DNA of 64,000 nucleotides from Pseudomonas sp. PH1b (GTDB lineage: Bacteria; Pseudomonadota; Gammaproteobacteria; Pseudomonadales; Pseudomonadaceae), in assembly GCF_000633395.1 (NCBI RefSeq), contig NZ_AYMU01000001.1, positions 186,001-250,000 of the forward strand, given 5' to 3'. Numbering within the stretch: the first letter of the stretch is position 1; each line of letters begins with the position of its first letter. This document shows positions 57,194 through 64,000 of this stretch, piece by piece. The notes beneath the pieces were generated by a model, which was given only the letters and a program-made list of their open reading frames with translations, did not search any database and was not told the origin of the DNA. A program made the translations under genes and the position numbers.

Positions 57194-58416
57194 CCATCCG
57201 AACAATCGGCGTCGGCGAGGAGCCGAACGATGAAACCGGCGACACGCTGCGCGACGGCGGGATCATCATCAACGAGAACTTCGCGGAGTTGGATAGCCGG
57301 ACCAGCGATGCGACATCTCAAATCAACACCATCAACAACAAGCTCGCAACGGTCGAAACAGGTGCAACTAAGAACCGCCCGGACGCTCAGCTTCTGGCGC
57401 GTGCAAACCACACGGGCACACAGCCTGCATCAACCATCAGTGACCTGGCAGCGGCTGTCAGAGCGGTCACACTTGCTGGCTTGAGCTTGTCCAACTCCAC
57501 CGTCACTGCCGCTGACAGCATTCTTGCGGCCTTCGGCAAAGTGCAAGCTCAGCTGAACAACCGTATCAAGGTTGGGGACTACGGCCTCGCCGGGGATACT
57601 GCCCTGCCAGTTGTTGATGCGAACCTAATCAAGGAAGGCGGGTTCCACGCGCTGGTACCAGGCTCTGCTAACAATATCGGCGATAGCTCAGTATCAATGA
57701 TTCACGTCCCGCACAGCCCGGGCAACTGGTCACAGATAGCCGTAGGAATCGGAGCTGGCGCGGCAATGTACACAAGGGGGGCGACTGATGGGGCGCCAGG
57801 TCCATGGGGCAAGTTGGTTAAGGTCGGTGACTTCGGGGTTGGGGCGAAGGATAACGCTACGTGGCAAGGATCAAACTTGAATCCGGATACGTTCCGTGCG
57901 GGAGGGACTTTTGTAGGGCAGTTCAATATTACTGGCCCTGGAACACCGGGTGGGCCGACAACTGGATTCCTAATTGTTGAGGGTGGGTCCGATAGCTCTA
58001 TTTGCCTTCAGGCATTCCGAGCGGCGGGCTCAACCAGGGGATATGAACGCTCCCAATCCGGCGGTGCATGGACGGCATGGCAGAGAACGTTTGTAGAAGC
58101 AATCGCAAACGCTAACGGCGACGCGATAAAGTTCCCTGACGGCACGATGATTTGCCGGGGTGTGTCAGCCGGCCGTGTGCAAACAAATCTGGCGACGGGA
58201 AGCATCTTCCAGTCTTCGTTGCAAACCTTGAACTTTGCGGCTCCGTTCGTTGGTGGGTCGCCTGCCGTCTCAGTCTCGGCGCCATATTCTGAGAACGTCA
58301 ATAGTTGGTCTTCGGTGCAAAACGTGGCACTGAGTTACATCACTGCTTCGGTGTATTCACCTGTCAGCAACGGAGCTGCATTCATCTTTTATACAGCCAT
58401 CGGGAGGTGGCGCTAA
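57190..58416 (+). CDS. Tail fibre-like protein
   Basis: A 408-residue fibre-like protein. The N-terminal part (about 1-60) is helical and probably attaches to the tail. The middle has fibre-type repeats (HTGTQPASTISDLAAAVRA). Pyocin-knob-like modules are suggested by GGWTAWQRTF-type endings (SGGAWTAWQRTF near 300). The C-terminus (FPDGTMICRGVSAG, FVGGSPAVSVSA, FYTAIGRWR) resembles receptor-binding tips. It lies between M and L, where lambda has no gene, and overlaps M by ATGA. Confidence 0.75.
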   Translation: MTIRTIGVGEEPNDETGDTLRDGGIIINENFAELDSRTSDATSQINTINNKLATVETGATKNRPDAQLLARANHTGTQPASTISDLAAAVRAVTLAGLSLSNSTVTAADSILAAFGKVQAQLNNRIKVGDYGLAGDTALPVVDANLIKEGGFHALVPGSANNIGDSSVSMIHVPHSPGNWSQIAVGIGAGAAMYTRGATDGAPGPWGKLVKVGDFGVGAKDNATWQGSNLNPDTFRAGGTFVGQFNITGPGTPGGPTTGFLIVEGGSDSSICLQAFRAAGSTRGYERSQSGGAWTAWQRTFVEAIANANGDAIKFPDGTMICRGVSAGRVQTNLATGSIFQSSLQTLNFAAPFVGGSPAVSVSAPYSENVNSWSSVQNVALSYITASVYSPVSNGAAFIFYTAIGRWR

Positions 58417-58811
58417 TGGTTATAGTTAGATTTTCTCCGTTAGACGCTCCGAATTGGAGGCAGCTGGAATCGGTCGAAGTTGATGGGTATCGAATCATAA
58501 TCAATGGCTCGTCATTTGATTTCTCGCCGCTTCAGCCCGGATACGATCTGCCGCTTGAGGCTATCGGCTCCGAGCTTTTCGCCGACAAAGCCGTCATGTC
58601 GACTGACGGTGTGCTGTCGATCACGCTCCAGATGCCTTACGACGAGGCCACAGCCACCGACGCCATTCGCTTTCCCGAGCCTGTGACCGTGACCGCCGAT
58701 GGCCTGGTGGACATTCCTACCGATCACCCGGCGCCACCTCCAGAGACTCCAACCATCGAAACTATCGAGGAAGACAATGGACTTCTCGCAGAGCAAGAAA
58801 ACCTTCACTGA
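58416..58811 (+). CDS. Phage tail protein next to the fibre gene
   Basis: A 131-residue beta-rich protein with a proline-rich linker near 105-115 (PAPPPETPTIET) and an acidic tail. GGGAGG lies before the ATG, and the start touches the fibre stop (TAATG). It may be a fibre-associated or assembly protein; family not identified with confidence. Confidence 0.6.
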   Translation: MVIVRFSPLDAPNWRQLESVEVDGYRIIINGSSFDFSPLQPGYDLPLEAIGSELFADKAVMSTDGVLSITLQMPYDEATATDAIRFPEPVTVTADGLVDIPTDHPAPPPETPTIETIEEDNGLLAEQENLH

Positions 58812-58947
58812 GCAGGACCAGAAAGCCAACGAGGCCCGGGAATACCTGCGCCAGACCGACTGGCTCGTAGTCCGCAAGTTGGAAACCGACAAGGACCTCC
58901 CAGCAGATGTTGCAGAGAAGCGTGCCGAGGCGCGCCGCCTGGTCTAA
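58777..58947 (+). CDS. Small tail-associated protein (56 aa)
   Basis: A 56-residue helical protein (start MDFSQSKKTFTEQDQKANEA; YLRQTDWLVVRKLETDK; ADVAEKRAEARRLV end). This W-x-x-R-K-L-E-T type is common beside tail fibre genes, similar to the C-terminus of some fibre assembly proteins. GAGGAAG precedes the ATG; it overlaps the previous gene. Confidence 0.65.
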   Translation: MDFSQSKKTFTEQDQKANEAREYLRQTDWLVVRKLETDKDLPADVAEKRAEARRLV

Positions 58948-58969
58948 GCGCAACCACGCCCATCCCACC

Positions 58970-58994
58970 CGCCAGCGAGCGGGTTTATTTTTGC
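58970..58994 (+). terminator. Terminator-like hairpin before the L gene
   Basis: ACCCGC-CAGCG-AGCGGGT stem-loop followed by TTATTTTTG. Readthrough must be allowed for tail-tip genes. Confidence 0.7.
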
Positions 58995-59007
58995 CTGAGG
59001 AAACACC

Positions 59008-59691
59008 ATGCCGATCACGGCCGATATCCAGACCCTGGAGCCTGGCGCGTGGGTGGAGCTTTTCGAGCTCGACGCCACCAGCCTCGGCGCCGAACTCTAC
59101 CGCTTTCACGGTTACCCCCAGCAGTCGTCGATTTTCTGGCAGGGGCTCGAGTATTCACCCTGGCCGATCAAGGCTGAAGGCTTTGAAATGACCGGGCAGG
59201 GCGCCCAGCCGATGCCGACCCTGTCTGTCGGCAACGTCGGCGGGTTCATCACGGCGCTGGTGCTGTACTTCGAGGATCTGGTGGGGGCGAAGCTGACCCG
59301 CCACCGGACCCTGGGCAAGTACCTGGACGGCCAGCCGGAGGCGGATCCCGACGAGGAGCTGCCGCCGGACATCTGGTACGTCGAGCGCAAGGCCGCCGAG
59401 AACAACGAGACGGTGCAGTTCGAACTGGCCTCGGCCCTGGACTTCGCCGGGGTTCAGCTGCCGCGCCGGCAGATCGTGGCCAACGTCTGCTGGTGGCTCA
59501 GCTGCGGCGGCTATCGCGGGCCCTACTGCGGCTACAACGGCGGGCCCGTGGCCGATGAGAACGACATCATCACCACCGATGCCGCCAAGGATAAATGCGG
59601 CGGGCGCTTGAGCAGCTGCAAGCTGCGTTTCGGCGAAAACAATCCGTTGCCCTTCGGTTCATTCCCGGCCGCCGGCCTGCTTCGGAGCTGA
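59008..59691 (+). CDS. Tail tip protein L-like
   Basis: A 227-residue lambda gpL-type minor tail protein. The C-terminal domain has the conserved cysteines (C in VCWWLSC, GPYCGY, DKCGGR, SSCKL) that bind an iron-sulphur cluster in lambda gpL. Segments FQLPRRQIVAN-like (LPRRQIVANVCWW) are diagnostic. Confidence 0.9.
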   Translation: MPITADIQTLEPGAWVELFELDATSLGAELYRFHGYPQQSSIFWQGLEYSPWPIKAEGFEMTGQGAQPMPTLSVGNVGGFITALVLYFEDLVGAKLTRHRTLGKYLDGQPEADPDEELPPDIWYVERKAAENNETVQFELASALDFAGVQLPRRQIVANVCWWLSCGGYRGPYCGYNGGPVADENDIITTDAAKDKCGGRLSSCKLRFGENNPLPFGSFPAAGLLRS

Positions 59692-59693
59692 TC

Positions 59694-60458
59694 ATGAACA
59701 AGTCAACCCGCGCCGCCATCGAGCGGCATGCGCTGGCCGAGTATCCGCGTGAGTGCTGCGGCCTTGTGATTCGTGAGGGGCGTAAGGAGGTCTATGTACC
59801 TTGCCGTAACACGGCCTCGACCCCCAGCGAGCACTTCCGCCTGGCGCCGGAGGACTTCGCGGCAGCCGAGGATCGCGGCCAGGTGCTGGCGGTCGTGCAC
59901 AGCCACCCAGACTGCCCGGCAGCACCCAGCGAGGCCGACCGTGTCTCCTGCGAGGCTTCCGAGCTTCCCTGGCACATTCTTGAGGTCCGCAAGGGCGATG
60001 ACGAGCAGGTGCGCCCAGGCGAGCTTGTGAGCTTCGCGCCGGAGGGCTACCAGGCCCCGCTGATCGGCCGCAAGTTCGCCCACGGTGTGCACGACTGCCT
60101 GAGCATCATCCTCGACTACTACCGGCGCGAACTAGACATCGACCTGGGCCAGTACGAGCGTGAGGATGGCTGGTGGGAGAAGGGCGGAAACCTGTATCTG
60201 GAGAACCTGCCGGCGGCTGGCTTCGAGCAGGTAAGCGCCCCGCAACACGGCGATATCGTGCTGATGCAGATCCGGTCGAAGGTGCCGAACCATGCCGGGG
60301 TATACCTGGCCGACGGCATCCTGAAGACCGAGCCCGAACACTTCCCTGCGCCCGGTTCGATCCTGCACCACCTCTACAACCGGGACAGTAAGCGCGACCC
60401 CTACGGTGGGTACTGGCGCGAAGTTACGGTCAGCTACTGGCGGTACATAAAACAATGA
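59694..60458 (+). CDS. Tail tip protein K-like (JAMM + NlpC/P60)
   Basis: A 254-residue two-domain protein. N-terminal JAMM/Mov34 metal-protease-like domain (Glu20, H-S-H at 69-71, S79 and D82 in the H-x-H-x7-S-x2-D motif). C-terminal NlpC/P60 peptidase (Cys about 134 in HDCLS, His about 201 in NHAGVY). Thought to cut peptidoglycan or process tail proteins during assembly or infection. GGAGCTGATC precedes the ATG. Confidence 0.92.
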   Translation: MNKSTRAAIERHALAEYPRECCGLVIREGRKEVYVPCRNTASTPSEHFRLAPEDFAAAEDRGQVLAVVHSHPDCPAAPSEADRVSCEASELPWHILEVRKGDDEQVRPGELVSFAPEGYQAPLIGRKFAHGVHDCLSIILDYYRRELDIDLGQYEREDGWWEKGGNLYLENLPAAGFEQVSAPQHGDIVLMQIRSKVPNHAGVYLADGILKTEPEHFPAPGSILHHLYNRDSKRDPYGGYWREVTVSYWRYIKQ

Positions 60459-60467
60459 GGAATGGCA

Positions 60468-61043
60468 ATGGCTCAATCAGTTGAAAAAATGCAGACAGTG
60501 ATGCTGTCCGGCTCCCTGGCAAAGCTATTTGGCCGCCAGCACAGGATGATCACCCGCGGCGGGTGGCGGGACATCATGGGGTATTTCAAGCAGTTCCCAG
60601 GATTTGAAACACACATGGCCGAAAGCTCCAGTAAGGGGCTGCGCTATGCGGTCTTCAATGGCAGGGAGAATGTTTCTCAGAATGACCTAGGGAAGCCAAC
60701 TGGCCGCGACGTGATCCGGATCGTACCTGTGATCGTTGGGTCAAAGCGGGCCGGCCTGTTGCAGACAATTGTGGGGGTGGTGCTGATCGCTGCTTCATAC
60801 ATCACTGGCGGTGCAACATTGGCCCCGGGACTCGCCTTGGTCGCCGGCGGCGTGATCCAAATGCTTAGCCCGCAAGCCAAGGGCCTGGGCACCCAGGACA
60901 GCCCCAACAACCGGCCCAGCTACAGCTTCAACGGTGCCGTGAACACCAGCGTCCAGGGCAACCCAGTACCGCTGCTTTATGGCCGGATGATCGTCGGCAG
61001 TGCGGTGATCAGCGCCGGGATCTACTCCGAAGACCAGATGTAA
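60468..61043 (+). CDS. Tail assembly protein I-like
   Basis: A 191-residue lambda gpI-type protein. A helical N-terminus (LSGSLAKLFGRQHRM) is followed by a hydrophobic Gly/Ala segment (IVGVVLIAASYITGGATLAPG, about 100-120 in parts) and a C-terminal tail (NTSVQGNPVPLLYGRMIVGS) typical of gpI. The ATG at 60468 has AGGA 8 nt upstream; an ATG two codons earlier is possible. Confidence 0.88.
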   Translation: MAQSVEKMQTVMLSGSLAKLFGRQHRMITRGGWRDIMGYFKQFPGFETHMAESSSKGLRYAVFNGRENVSQNDLGKPTGRDVIRIVPVIVGSKRAGLLQTIVGVVLIAASYITGGATLAPGLALVAGGVIQMLSPQAKGLGTQDSPNNRPSYSFNGAVNTSVQGNPVPLLYGRMIVGSAVISAGIYSEDQM

Positions 61044-61060
61044 ACCGAACCCGCCACCAG

Positions 61061-61086
61061 GCCCGCCATGAGCGGGCTTTTTTTTG
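61061..61086 (+). terminator. Terminator before the J gene
   Basis: GCCCGC-CATGA-GCGGGC stem-loop followed by eight T. Late transcription must read through it to reach J. Confidence 0.8.
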
Positions 61087-61100
61087 CCTGAAGGAAAGCC

Positions 61101-64000
61101 ATGAACAACCAGATCATCACCGGCGCCAAGGGCGGCGAGTCGAAGCCGCGGCCGTCCGTTGAGGCCCCCGACAGCCTGCAGAGTACCGCGTATGCGCGGA
61201 TCCTTGACCTGGTGAGCGAAGGCGAGATCCAGGGCCTGGTCGCGGGCGAGCGCTCGGTCTACCTCGACGAGACGCCCCTGGCCAATGCCGACGGCATCCG
61301 TAATTTCAGCGGCGTCACCCTGGACGCCCGCACCGGCAGCCAGGATCAGCTGCATATCCCGGGCTTTCCGGCGGTCGAGAGCGAGATTGCGGTGGGTGTT
61401 GAGCTGCGGGCAAGTCAGCCCTGGGTTCGTGCTGTGCAGAACCTGCAGCTGTCGGCCGTGCGTGTGCGCTTGTCCACCCCGCGCCTGGCCCAGACCAACA
61501 CCGAGAATGGCGACACCAACGGCTACACTGTGCAGTACAAGATCGAGGTTTCCACCGATGGTGGGCCCTATGTCCAGGTGCTGGCCGCGGCATTCAGCGG
61601 CAAGACCTCGACGAAGTACGAGCGCTCCCACCGGGTGGACCTGCCGCCGGCGAGCAGCAACTGGCAGGTGCGAGTGACGCGCCTAACTCCGAACAGCACC
61701 AGCAGCGTGATCGCCGACACCACGAACATCGACGCCATCACCGAGATCATCGACGCCAAGCTGCGCTATCCAGGTTCCGCTATCGTTGGCCTGCAATTCG
61801 ATGCCTCCCAGTTCCAGTCGATCCCCACCAGGTCCTTCGACCTGCGCGGCCGGATCATCCGCGTGCCCAGCAACTACGACCCGGAAACCAGGCTGTACTC
61901 CGGCGTCTGGGATGGTTCGTTCAAGTCAGCCTGGACTGATAACCCGGCCTGGATCTTCTACGACCTGCTTCTGCACTTCCGCTATGGCCTGGGCCACCTG
62001 CTGAACGAGGGCCAGGTAGACCGCTGGGAGCTGTACAGAATCGGCCAGTACTGCGACCAGCCGGTGCCGGACGGGAAGGGCGGCATGGAGCCGCGGTTCA
62101 CCTGCAATCTGTTCCTGCAGACCAGGTCGAACGCTCTCGACGTGCTGCAGGACCTGGCCACCACCTTCCGCGGAATGTCCTACTGGGCCGGCGGCTCGGT
62201 CATGGCTATTGCCGACATACCCGAGGACCCGGTTTACACCTACTCGAACGCCAACGTGATCGACGGCAAGTTTGGCTATTTCGGCTCTGCGAAGAAGACC
62301 CGCTACACCGTGGCTCTGGTGAGCTGGAACGATCCGGCCGACTTCTACCGGCAAAAGGTTGAGTATGTCGACGACCAGGCCGGCATCACCCGCTACGGCA
62401 TCCAGCAAACCGAGATCACCGCCACCGGCTGCACGTCCCAGGCTCAAGCTCAGCGCATCGGCAAGTGGGCGCTGCTGACCAACCGCCTGGAAACCGAAAG
62501 CGTGGGGTTCTCCGTGGGCCTTGATGGCACCCTGGCGCGCCCCGGGCAGATTATCCGCATTGCGGACAACGACAGGGCAGGGCGCAGGATCGGCGGACGT
62601 TTGCGCTCGTCTACGCTCGACAGCCTGGTGCTGGATGCCGATGTGAAGGCATACCCCGGCGACACCATCACAGTGATCATGCCCACCGGCAAGGCGGTCT
62701 CTCGGGTGATCAAGTCCGTGGGCTACCCGGTCAAGTGGTCGTCCAAGGGCATCAAGTGGTCCAGCGGCAGGGTGACAATGGACACCACGGGCTTTCCTGC
62801 AGAGGTTCAGCAGGTCGTGCTGACTGAGGATCTGGAGGAGCTGCCGCCCCAGCACTCGATGTGGGCCATTGACTCACCGACCCTGGCCACCCAGTTGTTC
62901 CGCGTCATGTCCGTGGCCGAGGACTTTTCCGACTCGGAGATCAAGTTCACCATCAGCGCGGTACGCCACAACGCCAGTAAATACGGAGCAATCGACAACG
63001 GCACGCGCATCGAGCGGCCGCCGGTAACCGTGATCCCGCCGAGCGTCCAGCGGCCACCGACGAACGTGACGGTGAGCAATGACCACTTCGTTGACCAGGG
63101 CAGCGCGGTCAGCGTCATGACGATTGAGTGGGAGAAGCCCGAGGCGGCGATTGCCTACGAGGTCTACTGGCGCAAGAACGACGGCGATTGGATCTTTGCC
63201 GGCCGCACGGGCACCACGTCCATCGATGTGAGCGGGATCTACGCGGGCCGGTATGTGGCTAAGGTGCGGGCCATCAACTCCCTGGACATCGGCTCAGTGT
63301 TCGCGACCTCGGTAGAGACCGTGCTGAACGGCAAGACAACACCGCCACCGGTGCCGTCCTCTTTTACAGCGGCCTCGATCGTGTTCGGCATCAAGTTGTC
63401 CTGGGGCATCCCCGCGGGGCTCAGTACCGCAGACGTGCAGCGCACCGAAATCTGGTACAGCCAGACCAACCAGGTGACCACGGCGACCAAGTTCGGCGAC
63501 TACGCCTATCCGCAAACAGACCTGACAATCATGGGCCTGGCTTCCGGGGCTCGGTTCTACTTCTGGGCGCGCCTGGTGGACCGCATCGGCAACGTTGGGG
63601 ATTTTCGCGGTCCGGTCACCGGGCAGTCGTCCTCCGATGCTGGGCCGATCCTCGAGTACCTGAATGACCAGATCACAGAGACGCAGTTGAGCCAGCACCT
63701 GCTCGAGAAGATTGACTCCGGCGGTGGCGCGTCGGTTGAGATCGAACAGGTCAAGACAGAGCTCGCGGCCATGTACTCGATCAAGACCCAGCTCACGGTC
63801 GACAACAAGCCCTATCTGGCAGGTATAGGCGTTGGAGTAGAAAACAACGAAGGCATCATCACCAGCCAGGTGCTGATCGCTGCCAGCCGGTTTGCGATTA
63901 TCGACCCGAACACCACCGATGTTTTCTACCCGTTCGTAGTTCAAGGCAACGCCGCCTACATCGATACCACGTTTATCCGCAACGCAAGCATCACGATGCT
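61101..64000 (+). CDS. Host-specificity tail tip protein J-like (5' part)
   Basis: Open from an ATG (AAGGA upstream) to the right edge, so at least 966 residues. It is a lambda gpJ central fibre. N-terminal hub domains (TAYARILDLVSEGEIQGLVAGE start), phage-tail_3-like region (DNPAWIFYDLLLHFRYGLG near 280), fibronectin-III-like domains (about 650-850) and the start of a DUF1983-type domain (near 900: QLTVDNKPYLAGIGVGV). The C-terminal receptor-binding end is beyond the window. Confidence 0.92.
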   Translation, partial: MNNQIITGAKGGESKPRPSVEAPDSLQSTAYARILDLVSEGEIQGLVAGERSVYLDETPLANADGIRNFSGVTLDARTGSQDQLHIPGFPAVESEIAVGVELRASQPWVRAVQNLQLSAVRVRLSTPRLAQTNTENGDTNGYTVQYKIEVSTDGGPYVQVLAAAFSGKTSTKYERSHRVDLPPASSNWQVRVTRLTPNSTSSVIADTTNIDAITEIIDAKLRYPGSAIVGLQFDASQFQSIPTRSFDLRGRIIRVPSNYDPETRLYSGVWDGSFKSAWTDNPAWIFYDLLLHFRYGLGHLLNEGQVDRWELYRIGQYCDQPVPDGKGGMEPRFTCNLFLQTRSNALDVLQDLATTFRGMSYWAGGSVMAIADIPEDPVYTYSNANVIDGKFGYFGSAKKTRYTVALVSWNDPADFYRQKVEYVDDQAGITRYGIQQTEITATGCTSQAQAQRIGKWALLTNRLETESVGFSVGLDGTLARPGQIIRIADNDRAGRRIGGRLRSSTLDSLVLDADVKAYPGDTITVIMPTGKAVSRVIKSVGYPVKWSSKGIKWSSGRVTMDTTGFPAEVQQVVLTEDLEELPPQHSMWAIDSPTLATQLFRVMSVAEDFSDSEIKFTISAVRHNASKYGAIDNGTRIERPPVTVIPPSVQRPPTNVTVSNDHFVDQGSAVSVMTIEWEKPEAAIAYEVYWRKNDGDWIFAGRTGTTSIDVSGIYAGRYVAKVRAINSLDIGSVFATSVETVLNGKTTPPPVPSSFTAASIVFGIKLSWGIPAGLSTADVQRTEIWYSQTNQVTTATKFGDYAYPQTDLTIMGLASGARFYFWARLVDRIGNVGDFRGPVTGQSSSDAGPILEYLNDQITETQLSQHLLEKIDSGGGASVEIEQVKTELAAMYSIKTQLTVDNKPYLAGIGVGVENNEGIITSQVLIAASRFAIIDPNTTDVFYPFVVQGNAAYIDTTFIRNASITM

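Noticed and set aside
1..64000. CRISPR arrays and insertion sequences
   Set aside because: No regularly spaced direct repeats and no transposase-like protein other than the phage integrase were seen.

Overview
The window joins about 14.8 kb of Pseudomonas chromosome to the left and central part of a large lambda-like prophage that runs off the right edge. The host genes (sstT, nhaR, pbpG, terC, a YceH protein, an AraC regulator beside a Baeyer-Villiger-type monooxygenase) and the GC-rich codon use fit the Pseudomonas fluorescens complex. The species assignment is an inference from gene content.

Chromosome (1-14.7 kb): the end of an AI-2E-family transporter, small Pseudomonas proteins, a repeat-rich exported protein, a shikimate-dehydrogenase-like enzyme, YceH, a monooxygenase-hydrolase fusion facing an AraC regulator, a DUF1993 protein, SstT, an MFS exporter tail-to-tail with NhaR, a small lipoprotein, TerC, a C39-like lipoprotein without its catalytic residues, and PbpG.

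Prophage left arm (14.8-26.6 kb, minus strand): integrase and an overlapping excisionase-like gene, a DNA methyltransferase, a YqaJ exonuclease with an ERF annealing protein, and many small genes. They probably start at a promoter (PL, 26574-26602) that overlaps two repressor operators. The same arm holds two DUF1566 genes whose 3' ends differ almost only at the first two bases of NNC codons. That is the signature of a diversity-generating retroelement (DGR). Only what looks like the C-terminal end of a reverse transcriptase remains beside one of them, and I saw no template repeat.

Immunity region (26.6-29.6 kb): a CI-type S24 repressor faces a Cro-like gene across three operators exactly 24 bp apart. 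Behind the repressor, in the position of lambda rexAB, lies a DUF6932 (nucleotidyltransferase-like) gene with an uncharacterised partner. This is a good candidate for an uncharacterised exclusion or defence system expressed in the lysogen.

Right early arm (29.6-36.4 kb, plus strand): KilAC antirepressor, replication protein, DnaC-like loader, NinB, NinG with a homing endonuclease at its 3' end, and Lar-like anti-restriction protein. A noncoding stretch with a phage tRNA-Gly(UCC) follows.

Late genes (37.3-64 kb, plus strand): holin, Ntn-hydrolase-like and metallopeptidase-like proteins, terminase, DUF4055 portal, Mu F-like head protein, scaffold, capsid, connectors, tail tube, G/GT chaperones with the exact lambda slippery heptamer, tape measure, and the lambda M-L-K-I-J tail-tip set. 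The tail operon is interrupted by a KilA-N gene, by a P22 immI-like second immunity region (two Arc-type repressors around a 9-bp palindromic operator, then a Bro-N antirepressor), by a G-rich tract with a 5-bp period, and by a tail-fibre gene between M and L. No endolysin was recognised.
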